Part shown: one piece after another, positions 28,501-40,600 of the stretch
How the letters are laid out: each line of letters begins with the position of its first letter
How positions within the stretch are numbered: the first letter of the stretch is position 1
Assembly (NCBI GenBank): GCA_012845835.1
Contig: JABAKD010000006.1
Coordinates: 1,038,116 to 1,102,115, forward strand
Direction of reading: 5' to 3'
DNA length: 64,000 nucleotides
From: Undaria pinnatifida
Lineage: Eukaryota > Sar > Phaeophyceae > Laminariales > Alariaceae
Program-made: the position numbers and the translations under genes
The notes under the pieces: generated by a model
Database searches by the model: none
What the model saw: only the letters and a program-made list of their open reading frames with translations
What the model was told of the DNA's origin: nothing

Positions 28501-31500
28501 CAACACCCACCCACCACCTACCATTCACCCACGAACCTACCCAGTACAGCAGTACAGCAATGCAGCAGTAGTACGTAGAGCAATACACCTGACAGGCGAG
28601 CAGCAGCCGATTTGTTGGTTACAATGCTCTCGGGCTAGGCGGGATTCGCCATTGTTAGGCCAAGCGAAAAGCGCTCGCGTTGCCGATTCTGCGCACGGCG
28701 AGCGGCGACGGCTGGACGCTGTTGTGATTGGTGCTGGTGTTGTTGTGCTTGCTGTTGACGCAGGCGCGCTTGTGGTCTCGTGTCCATGGCTCAGGGCTTC
28801 GTCCATGGCTCAAGTGGCCAAAAAGCAATTCGAAAGTTCAATATAGTTGGAGTTCGAAAAAACAAAAATAGCAGGCAGCGACGATGAAAAAGAGGGGGGG
28901 GGCAAGCGAGCCGTCCCCGGGAGGGCGATTTCCATGCTCCCCCCTCGCCGAGGTGGGGCACCGACGCCCGTTCTTCCGCCGGCATGTCGTAGTGCTGCTG
29001 TGCGGATGGGACGTGGCAGCACCGCGAGGCCGCCTGAGGCCGAGTGGAGCTCGGGAGTCGCCGCTTTTTTCGGGGGGGTGTTTTAACCTAGATATTTCAA
29101 AGATCCAAAAAAACGTCACGACCACCTTAGCGTATTATATAATAAGGATATATATATATGTGTATTTATATATATTTAGCAGGGGTGGGAGGGGGGGGGG
29201 GGTATCCCAATTTTCACTGGCATGGTGCTGCAGACACTTGCCACCTGGGATAGAGGGGCGCCAATCGATATGTTTTCTCGTTGGCTCGTTCCTCGATTTG
29301 CGATGACAAAGCTCCCATGGCCTTTGGCCTACAAAATCATCATACTTCAACCCCCCCCTCGAATGTGTTAAGAGGAGGAGAGGAGGAAATTAGACGAATG
29401 TGACTTGGAAGAGTTTGGTAGACTAGATAGTATGATAGCGAGAAATCGATCGCTATCCTAGGAGATAGGTGGTGGCTCCAGACGGCGAAACAGGAAGGGG
29501 GTAGGACAAGCAAACAGTTTTTTATGTAGTATATGGAAAAACCGTAATGAGCGCCCAGTTGTTGGAGGTGTCTCTATTAGGAGCAGGAACGGTGCTCCGC
29601 CTCGAAAGGGATGCGCGGTCAATGGTCGAATGAATAAGGCAAGCAACAAATGAGCATGCCCCCCCCCCGCTTAACAAGCCCCCCTTAACATGCCCCCCCC
29701 CCCCGTGATTGAGAAAATATTTCAAGATTTACCCAAAAGTTGCGTTTTTTCAGCAAAAAAAGTTTCTGACCGATTGAGCTCAGCAAGCGTGGAAAGCATG
29801 GAAAAAGTTACTACGAGCGTGCTTGTTTTGGGGCTATCGCAGAGAAAACACTGGTCAGGCTGCGCGAGCGAATGCCTCCAAAGTCATGTTCCGGGCGAGA
29901 TATTGAGCTCCTCGTTTCAGGAGCTCAGAAACTTATGCTACACTCCTAGCTAGCGTGGGATAACTAACTCCTTTACTAAAAGTATTAAAAAAAGAGTTTT
30001 TTTGCAAAGTGTGCCATACATACCTTAGCATAACACGCGTGAAATGCCCACCTCTAGCTTGAACACGTCGAACCCCCAATCCAAAAAGTGTTTTGCAGTT
30101 AATAAATCAACCAGCGATTTTTGAGCCTCGGGCTCGATCCCTGGCCAAACCGGCATCAAATCCAATAACTCCTGCAGTTTGGTGCCGAACGATTGCGGTC
30201 GCGGTTGGTAGATGGGTGGGTGGGTGGGTGGGTGTGGGGGTGCGTTTGTTGGTTTGTTGGTTGGTTGGTTGGTTGGTTGGTTGGTTGGTTGGTTGGTTGA
30301 TTGGCTGGTTGGTTGGTTGGGTGGTTGGGTGGTTGGGTGGTTGGTCGGTTAGTTGGTTGCATGGTCGGTTTGCTTGGTTGGCGAGCTTGTTGGTTGTTCG
30401 GTTAGTTGCTTGATTAGTTGGTTGGTTGGTTGGTTGATTGGTTGGTTGGTTGGTTGGTTGGTTGGATGATCGGTTTGCTTGGTTGGTTGATTGGTTGATT
30501 GATTGATTGGTTGGTTGATTGGTTGGTTGGTGTGGTTGGTGTAGTTGGTTGGTCGGTTGGTTGGTCGGTTTGCTTGGTTGGCGAGGTTATTGGTTGTTTG
30601 GTGCTTATTTTAGTTGATTGGTTGGTTGGTTGGTTGGTTGGAGGGCTTGTTGGTTGGTTGGTTGGTTGATTTTCGTCTTGGCCGGTTGGTTGATTTGTTG
30701 CTTGGTTGGTTAGTTGGTTCGTTGGTTGGTGGATAGATTGTTTAGTTGTTTGCATTGATAGTTGCTTGGGTAGTTGGATGATCGGTTGGTTGGATGATTT
30801 TTGTTGGTGGGTTGGTTGAATAGACAATTGGTTGTTTGGTTGACTGGTTGGTTAGTACGTTCGTTGGTTAGCTGATTTGTTGGATGGATAATTAAAATTG
30901 ATCGGTCGGTTGATGGGTTGATGCGTTGATTGCTTTGTTGCTTGGTTGGTAAGTCGGCTGGGTGGTTGGATGATTGGTTGGTCCGTTGATTGGTCGGTTG
31001 GATGGGTAGCTGGTTGGGTGGTCGGTTGGTTGATTAGAAGGTCGGTTTGATTGTTGGTTGATTGGTTGGTCGGTTGGTTGATTCGTTGGTTGGTTGATTG
31101 GTTGATGGATTGATTGGTTTGTTGATTGGTTGGTTAGCCGGATGGGTAGTTGCATGATTGGTTGGCCGATACATTCGTTGATTGGTTTGTTAGTTGATTA
31201 GTTTGCTGAATGATTGGTTGGCTAATTGATTGGTTTTTCAGTTGAATGGTTGGTAAGTCGGTTGAGTGGGTGGATGATTGGTTGATTGGATAGTTCGTTT
31301 GCTGGTAGGTTGGATGAATAATTGGTTGGTCGGTTGACTGGTTGGTTGGTATGTAGGTTGGTCGGTCGGTCGGTTGGTTGATTTAGTGGATGGTTGTTTG
31401 GTTGTTTGGTTGTTTGGTTGTTTGGTTGGATGTTTGGTTGGTTGATTGGTTGGTTGATCGGTTGGTTGGTTTGTTGGTTGATTGGTTGGTTGGTTGGTTG

Positions 31501-34500
31501 GTTGGCTGGCTGGCTGGCTGGCTGGTTGGTTGGGTATTAGTTGGTTGGTTAGTATGTTGTTTGGTTGGTTTGGTTGGTTGGCGGGTTGATCGTGGGACGC
31601 TGAGACACTGATCCCCAAAGAACATTAAAATAGCTATCTTGCACCCGGCATCCGTTCGTTTTTCTGCTAACCGCAGGTTCAACAACGAGTTACCGAAACG
31701 TCCGCGTGACGGGTTGTCCTGCGACAAGAGACCGCTGTTCAGACGTAGACTACGGTGTGGGCGCATCTAAGTATTCTGAGGTTCCTAACCTTGAGGCATG
31801 ACCCACTCAACAACACGGATACAGAGCCAAAGCGCAAGTACAACCGGAGGAACCATGGACTAAGCACGCAACGAATGCTACAACCGTACTGTGGTTAGGC
31901 ATAATTCGATGCGGGTCGACAAGGGAAGAAATAAGTGGAATATTCCCACGAAAAAAGTGAAGGCATGTATCATCGTGGGGCGGGGAGAGAATAGCCTGCT
32001 TAGTGATACCTTCTCTAAAGTTTATGTACGTCTGGGGCTGCACGTCTAAGGAGGGAGAAGCAGAAAGGAAAAATCCAAAGATAATAGAAGGGACGAGCAC
32101 AAAAAAAAGAAAAAAAACTGTAATACACAAAGGGTACACAGCGATTTTGGGAATGAGTTATTTCTCCCTGCTTCGTGGATCACTCCATGTAAGTAAGTCT
32201 TGGATAGGGCCTCCGGCTCTCGTCGCTCGTGTTGTATCTATGCTTTTTTACAGGAGCTAATGGACACCTGACCACCGCACTTGATACGGTTCAAAGAAAA
32301 ATTGATCAGAGGTGTGGCTCCAACATCTGAGTCGTTCTATGGTAGCCCGCCCAACTTTTCTTCAACGAAATCGCCGGTTTTGAAACCAGTTCCCGGCTGT
32401 ATATCCTGAAACACGGCGCCCCTTGCCACCGCGATGTCATCGTTCGATAGTTCTTCCTTTGCAAACAAGAACGCGCATGAAGATGCTTGTTTCGTAGCAT
32501 CCTTCCTCGTGTCGAGCAGCCATGAAACGTTCGTTCGTTAAAGAAAATCGCTGATTTGGGGGGGGGGGCTATCGTATTAAGAATTAGTCATCTTCTCCAC
32601 GGTTTGGATCCATTCTGATCGGATATGGCGATATTGCTCGGTTGGGAGGCCCCGCCCGTCAGTGGAAAAAAAAACCGTTGAAAAAAAAACAGGGCTTTTT
32701 AACGGGTCATGACCCGACCCGCGGCCGATCATGCTAGAAGGTTCTAAAAAATCTTTGCGGGTCGAGTGAAGTCGGGTCAGGAGGTGATTAAAACCTCACG
32801 GGACGGGTCGGGTCGGGTCGGGTCGGGTCGGGTCGGGTCGGGTCGGGTCGGGTCGGGTCGGGTCGGGTCAGGTCGGGTCGGGTCGGATCAGAAGGTTTCA
32901 AAATATCGCGGGCCGGGACGGGTTACCCGTACTCGATCTGACCCGCGAATAGCCCTGACAGAAGTGGCCAAAAAGTAGCACATCTACCGAGGCATACGTC
33001 CAGAACGCCGTCGTTCCCCGGTAGAAAGAAAGCGACGAGGGGTTTCCAGACCTGTTTATCGGTGTTTTCCTCCTCGAGAGATTCCTGGCTGCTCTCGTCC
33101 ACCTCGTACAGAGTCGCCGAGGCCACCCGCGCACCCTGTGCACCATGTCAGATTCGGATATTCAAGTGGTGAGGAGCAGGAAACACAGCAACCGCGAAGT
33201 ATGTGGAGTACAGATCCAACCGCGGAAATACTTGATAGATGCTGCAGATCGTACGGGTCCCACCCGGCAACATGAGCTAGATCAAACAGATCCATCTAGA
33301 TATTCCCTGAAATATCCAGATCATCAACTGGGGATAGATCATCGATGATCTGTCGGACGTGTGAGCTATGGTTATTTTGTATTCCGCGATGTACACCGCC
33401 GTCATCATGGAAATATACTTTTTTAAATGCTTCAAATACGTCAGCTTTGAGTTAGATCAATTTAACAACCCATTTCCAACTCCTAAAAACTTGACTGTAC
33501 AATTCCAAGTGTTTTTGTCCTCGTATCGGGAGTGTGGTGCCAAAAGGGTAAGGGTAGATACTCATCTTTGCAAGTTGCGTGATACGCCGGCCGCTCGTTT
33601 TTACAGATGTATCATCCTTTGAATATGTATGTAGGATTCCCCCGGATGTTGCCAGAGCGACCCTCAACAACAAAAAGTTATCAACATAACAATGGTAGGT
33701 ACTATATTATGAGTAGTATGATAAGTTACTATACTTGATCTCAATGTAGTAGATTTGTGATGATTCGTGAGTGCTAATAGCAATACATGAAATGCATACG
33801 ATGCACCAAACAATAATCAATGGTAATAACGCCGCCAACAATACGTGCATCACGTCGAACAGTCAACACCAAACCTGCAATGAAACGTAATATATTAGCA
33901 TTAGCGTTGTAGATGACATGACAAGCAAGACGGCTTGCGCTTCGCCAACTAAAGCCAAGTTGGATCCGTTTCAAGCAAGTTAGAAATCAGCTAATGCGTG
34001 AACATGATCTCCATCACCGTGCGTTAGGGGGGGGGGAGAAGAGGGATGCGGGGGAGCGCTAGGGATACATACCGGCAGCGTCATGAGCTGGCTGACGTTC
34101 ATGTTGGTACTCCGCCGCATAGACCGTGTCGTCGCTGCTTTCTCAATTTTGTACGCTCGCCCGACCTGCCCAAAACAAGCAGGACGACGAGGGTCAGCGG
34201 TCTCTTGCCATGAGGCTTGACGCCTATACAACTCGAAACCCGTTTTTAGGGACAAATCGTTTGGAATTGGTATAGGGAGGGGTTGTGGGGCTCTGAAGGG
34301 CGTTACGCTTGGGTAGGGATCTGGTTAACCCTTTTTATCAGTAGTCCAGTAGACTGACGCCCTCCAGTATCTTAACACACCCTCTGGTACCTTGTTGCTT
34401 TTACCGTGTGTTTTATACCCCTCAAACACACACCTGTACAAGCCAATAAAGCGCCTACAACAATGTGATATCTACAAATATAAAAACCATCTGTTGTAGG

Positions 34501-34628
34501 TAGCCGTCGTTCGCAGGTACGGTGGCCGCCGTCTGTGTGATTTCCAATGTAAAGAAGTTCCTTGCGTTCCCGCCAGGGGAACGTTCGATTTTTGTGGTGG
34601 TCTGCACAATTCACAACATTATTATTAT

Positions 34629-34666
<38 letters not shown>

Positions 34667-37600
34667 CTCACCTGGACTCGCATAATCGAGCCCATGGTCA
34701 GTCACAATACACGCTCCAGCCATTCTGGAGTGGAGAAATACCCCAGGGAAGAAAATAAACCAAAGCTAAGAGTGGTGCACGTGTATGTCATAGCTGAAGC
34801 AAGTCTCACATCCGCCAAAACACAACATAAAAGTGAAATCGGAAGTCAGCGTACCCGTACGTGACAGCTCCACGCTGGTACTCACGTTTCAAAGATTCGC
34901 AGCTGATTGGGTCTCGTCGGGGTATCAACACGTATGACATCTTAAAGCTTTCCTGACATCACGCCGAGACGGGCGCAAGATAAAGGTGCCAAAACGCATT
35001 TTAACTTTTTTGTGGTGGTCGTGCACGTTTGTTTTTTTGTACCAGAGTTGAAAAAATCTCGCGGCGATGCCGCGCTCGGGCATAGCCTTCGCCTTCGCTA
35101 GGCGTGAGGGTTAGGGCTTGGGGTAGGTAGGGCTAGGAGTTACGCCACGATAGAGAGATTAAGGTAAACCTTTTTTGGCGAAAATGATATCTGAATGAAG
35201 GGGTTCCTTAACCCAAATTCGTCGGAAAAGAAAAAAAATAATAGGCCATTTTTTGTTTTGTGCATGATTCTTGGTGTGCACATAAGGCCGTGGGGGGGGG
35301 GGGGGGGGGGGTCATCCAGCAGTAGTTGTTTAATTTTTCTCCAAATCAGTTTTTTCGGGGGTTAAGATTGACATGTCTTAAGCTCCCAAAGTGAGGGGTA
35401 GTATTAGAAAAAAAAGTGGCGCACCTCTACGTAGCACTTGTCGTTAGTACGATCTTAACACGACTAGTTCAACATCTGTCTTACCCAGAAAGCACGACTT
35501 TTTAAAGAGCGAAACATTCATTCGCGCAACAGGATCGGCCTTCTCTGCGCTTGCCCTAAAAGACATTAAACTAACAAAATGTACTTCAAAGTATAAGGAT
35601 AACCGAGAGTTCCTCTCTTGAGGGAGCTCAACCGGCCAGGTATACCTTTATTTGGCTCAAAAACTGACCCCACTACCGTGGGTTTGACATCGAAAATCAA
35701 AGCACAGAAAATTCCGACGGTAGTGGGTTAAGGAGCTACGTCCGTCCTTCAGAAACAAAATTCCGTCCGAAAAGTGCTACCCCTTTGGTAGCCCTCGTCG
35801 CGTACACAACGTCTTTCCTTATTACGCGGGCCAAGATGTATGTACAACCCACCTCCTTCTGTCGTCGAAGCTGCTCCGACGTCATTCCCGTGTCCGCCTC
35901 GCTTGAGTCGCGCTGGTCCCCGGAGAGCTGCGCGCACCACGCAAAAACGTCGGTCGCGTTAACCGCAGCCACCTTAAAATACCCACGATGAGGCAACCCT
36001 TTGTCTACGGTAGTCCAGTGTACCAGATCCAGTCCTCGGGACACGGTCAATGACGCGACAGTTCCAATGATTTTGAGGTTTCCCATTGCAAGGGCGCCAG
36101 GAAATGAAATGACTTACGTCCTCGGCAGTCCCAAGACCAGGAGCTGGAACGACCTACGAGTAGTCCTTGCCAGTCTCAAGGGTACCAAAGGCTGAAATGG
36201 TGTGGTGAGCTCAAGCTTTATTTTTCCCCATCCGCCGGAGAAAAAAAAAAAAAAAAAGACTTAGTCCCGGCGCCCCGGTGGCATATCAGGTTATTATCCT
36301 CGAGCCTGGTACAGGTCAGTTTCGTGAGTTCAAGTCCCCCCGAGTGCATACTCGTATAAGAGCAATGGCCGAAATCAGGTACACCCGATCGACCGATGGC
36401 CGTTATCGGGTACCCCTTGAACACACAGTCCCACAACGACTCAGGACGACATCTCATTGGTCGAAACCACATCGCATCCGAACGCAGCCGCATATCCATC
36501 GGGTGCACCCGATTATGGCTGAACAAGTCCTCCAAATGTACCCGACTCGCATACAAGCCACCCGATTATGGCCGGACTACTCGACCACCAGCCCACACGC
36601 ACACACGCACGCGCAGCGGGCGCGAACTCGCGCCACGTCATGAGGCGGGGCATTGTTTGTTCTTTCGTCTCGTAGCTCTTTTTCCGGAGCTCTTTTTTAT
36701 GGACCATGAAGTCGCAGTTAGCACCCCTACACACAAGGCACAGAAGCACATATATGCAGATGGTTTAGACATAGATCACAGACTACCTGGGCATGGACAC
36801 GGCTCGAGAAGGGCTAAGGATTCAGATGCTCCTTTCCGAATGGCACAGGGAGATATGTTCGTGGCGTGGCGGGCCCGAGAAATGTATTGCCGCCACCTGT
36901 CACATCACACCTCGAGAAATTATTTGATCAAATGATTTGAGTCCAATGATTTCCTAGGTCTCGCTAACAGGTGCCCTGCAGTGACGCCGTTTTCAGGAAA
37001 AGCTCTGTGGGTCGTGATTGTACCTCTCTTACATGGGAAGCAGTTTTGCAATGGCCAACATCCAGCAGTCCTGTACACAGCAGTGCTTTATGCTATGTGT
37101 GGAGTCTCATGTATATTCGTGCACATGTTGCATTGTGTTGCCAATTTTGTGTGTACTCGGCTGTCGCTGGTGGCCGTTGTCGCACATCACTACTGCTGTG
37201 GCTGTGGTTGGGCGCGCCGGCGTGAGCGGAGCGGGGTCTCACAAGCCACAAAAAAGAGCTCCGGAAAAAGAGCTACGAGACGAAAGAACAAACAATGCCC
37301 CGCCTCGTGACGTGGCGCGAGTTCGCGCCTGCTGCGCGTGCGTGTGTGCGTGTGGGCTGGTGGTCGAGTAGTCCGGCCATAATCGGGTGGCTTGTATGCG
37401 AGTCGGGTACATTTGGAGGACTTGTTCAGCCATAATCGGGTGCACCCGATGGACATGCAGCTGCGTTCGGATGCGATGTGGTTTCGACCAATGAGATGCC
37501 GTCCTGAGTCGTTGTGGGACTGTGTGTTCAAGGGGTACCCGATAACGGCTATCGGTCGATCGGGTGTACCTGATTTCGGCCATTGCTCCTCGTATAAATT

Positions 37601-40600
37601 CGTAGGGACTTTTTCTTGTGCACAAATTGACTTGCGAAAAACGCGAGAGCGTGAGTTAGCAACACTCGATAAAAGATCGACGAGCAGTGGGATTGCTGAA
37701 CCCTATGCGCTATAAAAGTTGAAGGCAAGAACCGGGGGGAAAAAGGGACGACACCTGTGACCACGGCTTGTCCAGAAGCTGGAAAGTAGATGTGAGAAAA
37801 AAAAACTCACCTGCCCTAAGGGTGCCTGGAGCTGAACTGACTGGTACCCGGAGGAATGGCACTCTGACAACGCTTGCTATCTTTCTCCTCACATCGCGCT
37901 TTCAAGGTGCGGAAAAGCTGCGAGGGCGGGGGTCTGTATGTGTTTGATTTTTGTTTGTTTGTTTGTTCGTTTGGCTATTCGTTTGCTTGGTTGTGTGTTC
38001 GTTCGTTTGTTTGTTTGTTGGTTTGTTTGTTTTTGTTTGGCTTTATCGCTAGTTCTACTGTACTGCGTGCCGCATAACTTTGTAACTCTACGTGAGGTTT
38101 TGCCTCCAACCTTGCTTTTTCGCCAGCTTTTTGCATCATTTTTGGGCATACCGCTTTAAACCCCGCACGAAAATACGCTTCCGAAAACAATCGTACACAG
38201 ATGCGTGCTACGGCAGAGGTATACCTTTTTTTGGCGAATGTGGGTTCTGAATGACGGGGCTTCTTAACCCAAAATCGTCAGAAAATAAATAAATTATAGG
38301 ACATTTTTCTTTGCGTGATTCTCGTTTTGTACCTAGGCCGTAGAACGTTTTGCACACGATAGCAGTTTTCGTTCTCATCCGGGATCAAACCAGTTTTTGG
38401 GAGGGTTAGGGATATGCCTCAAGTTCCCAAATTGAGGAACCTCAGAGAAAAGTGGCAAACCTCTATCGTAGCACGCGTCGTTATTTTTTTTTTCTCAGTA
38501 CGTGTGCGACTACAAAGGTGGCGCTTTTTGAGTCGCAAATATGAGTTGTTCTGCGGCAGCCCCTCCAACTATTCTTTAACGAAGTCGCTGGTTTGGAAAC
38601 CAACAGCCCGACCGTATATCTCCTGAAATGCGGTGCCCCTTGCCAACCCCGATGCCGTCGTTCCATAGCCCTTTTACCAACAACAAAATGTGTGCGGAGA
38701 TACTTTTTTCACTGCGCCCTTCCTCGTGTCGAGCAGACACGAAAAACGTTCGTTAAAGAAACTCGCTGTTTTTTTTTTTTCGAGAATTTTTTGGGGGGTG
38801 GGGGAGCATACTCGTTTGTTGCTTTGAGCGCTGAGGGTTGTTTTTTTTTGGGGGGGGTATCGTGGAATCAGTCATACCAGGTATATAAGTTCTGGGATTT
38901 CGAGACTCCTTAGCGAAATATGCTCGACAAGACGTACGCTACGATAGAGGTGTACCTTTTTTTGGCGAAAATGTTTTTCTGAGTGACGGGGCTCCTTAAC
39001 CTACTAATACTATTGTCGGAAAAAAATAAATAATAGGTCTTTTTTTGGGGGGGGCGCGCGCGCGATTATCGTCGTCTACCTAGGTCATGGGATGTTTCAT
39101 TCGGTAGTGTAGCAGTTTTATTTTTTCTCCAAATCAGTCTTTTTGGAAGAGGTCTCAAGCTCCCAAAGTGAGGGGTAGTATTAGAAAAAAAATGGTGCGC
39201 CTATATCGTAGCATGCGGTCGGGTCGGGTCGGGTCGATGCTATTTTTCATATCTTTTGGCTTTTTCATTTTTCGTTTATACCTAGGCCATGGGACTGTTT
39301 GTTGATCGGGTTCCGCTCTCACTTTGCTTTTTCGTAAAAAATCATTTCTTTTTGTTCATAGAGCTCCTTAAGCGATGAACCTCACAAAAAAAAACACGTC
39401 GAACCTCTAATACCGCCCCGCAGCACGTATCTTAAAGAAGAAAATAAAACTATACAAGAAAGTCTACACGAGATTCTTACTTTTCACACACGATACGGTC
39501 GAGGTGCACTGGCTCTTTTTTGCTCCTTCTGAGGGTGTTGGCTTGAGAAACTACTATACCTCACCACAGAAAAAAAAAAAAATCGGCGCACCTCTGTTAC
39601 CGTGGCGTGTCTTGAAGAAGAAACTAAGACTGATTCTACGATAGCCCCCCCCAAAACCAGCGGTTTTCTTTAACGAACGTTTCATGGCTGCTCGACACGA
39701 GGAAGGATGCTATGAAAAGAGTATCTGCATATATTATTTTGTTTGCGGAGGACTATCGAACGATGACGTCCGGGTGGTAAGGGGGACCGTATTTCAGGAG
39801 ATACGGCCAGGAGCTGGTTTCAAAACCGGCGATTTCGTTAAAGAAAAGTTGGGGGGGCTACCGTAGAACCACACCTAAAAGATATATACTTTAGAACAAG
39901 TCTATACTAGATTTCTTATATTACGACGATGCTAAAAGAAAAAGAGAGAGAGAGACTCCCTTCACGCTGAGGTAGAGCGGAAACACCCTTTTTTTTCTGA
40001 GGTTACTAACTACCTTGAGGAGCTCTATAGGTCACACCCACAAACTAATTTTGAGTGAACAAGTCATCTCACCGTTGGGGGGGGGGCAGGGGGGGTGTAC
40101 TCAGTTTGTGCACGGCCGTAGTCGTATGACCGTAGACCCTCGCATCCCTACTCTGCCTGGACGGAGCACGTCGGGTTTTCACCAACCAGGCAGAAATTGC
40201 TTGCACCAAGCGCGAAGCGCCGTGAGGTGTTCGGCTGAGTCGCACGAAAGGGTGAACTGCATCCTTCCAAGAACCGCTCGTAAGACGGACTTCGACACCT
40301 TGTGCCTCCTTTCTTGCTTATGGATATGACAACGACCAACGAGTAGCTTTGTTGTTTTGGTGTGGCCACTCCAGAGACAGCGATGAATGGGTATTACTAT
40401 GTGTCTGCCTCGTGGGTGCCTTGCCACGTTCACACTCCGCGATGCGATCGTTCCCCTTGTAAGGAGTTAGGGTTGGTTCTCCACCGCGCACAATGTGATC
40501 TATAGGTCACCCACACACTGATTTTGTGTACTATTTTAATTAGAGTTTTCGGGTGGTAGGGGTTGAGCTTTTATGGTCAGGCGTTTCTGACCGGGTGAGA

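Noticed and set aside
30414-31618. Asn/Gln/Thr/Pro-rich antisense frames of 87-137 codons
   Set aside because: Translation of the GGTT tetranucleotide array.
33056-33295. [12 protein letters not shown] upstream of exon 7 as the missing W-x-F-D segment of the PDE domain
   Set aside because: It lies 5' of exon 7, whereas the segment must come after exon 7, and it has no suitable donor.
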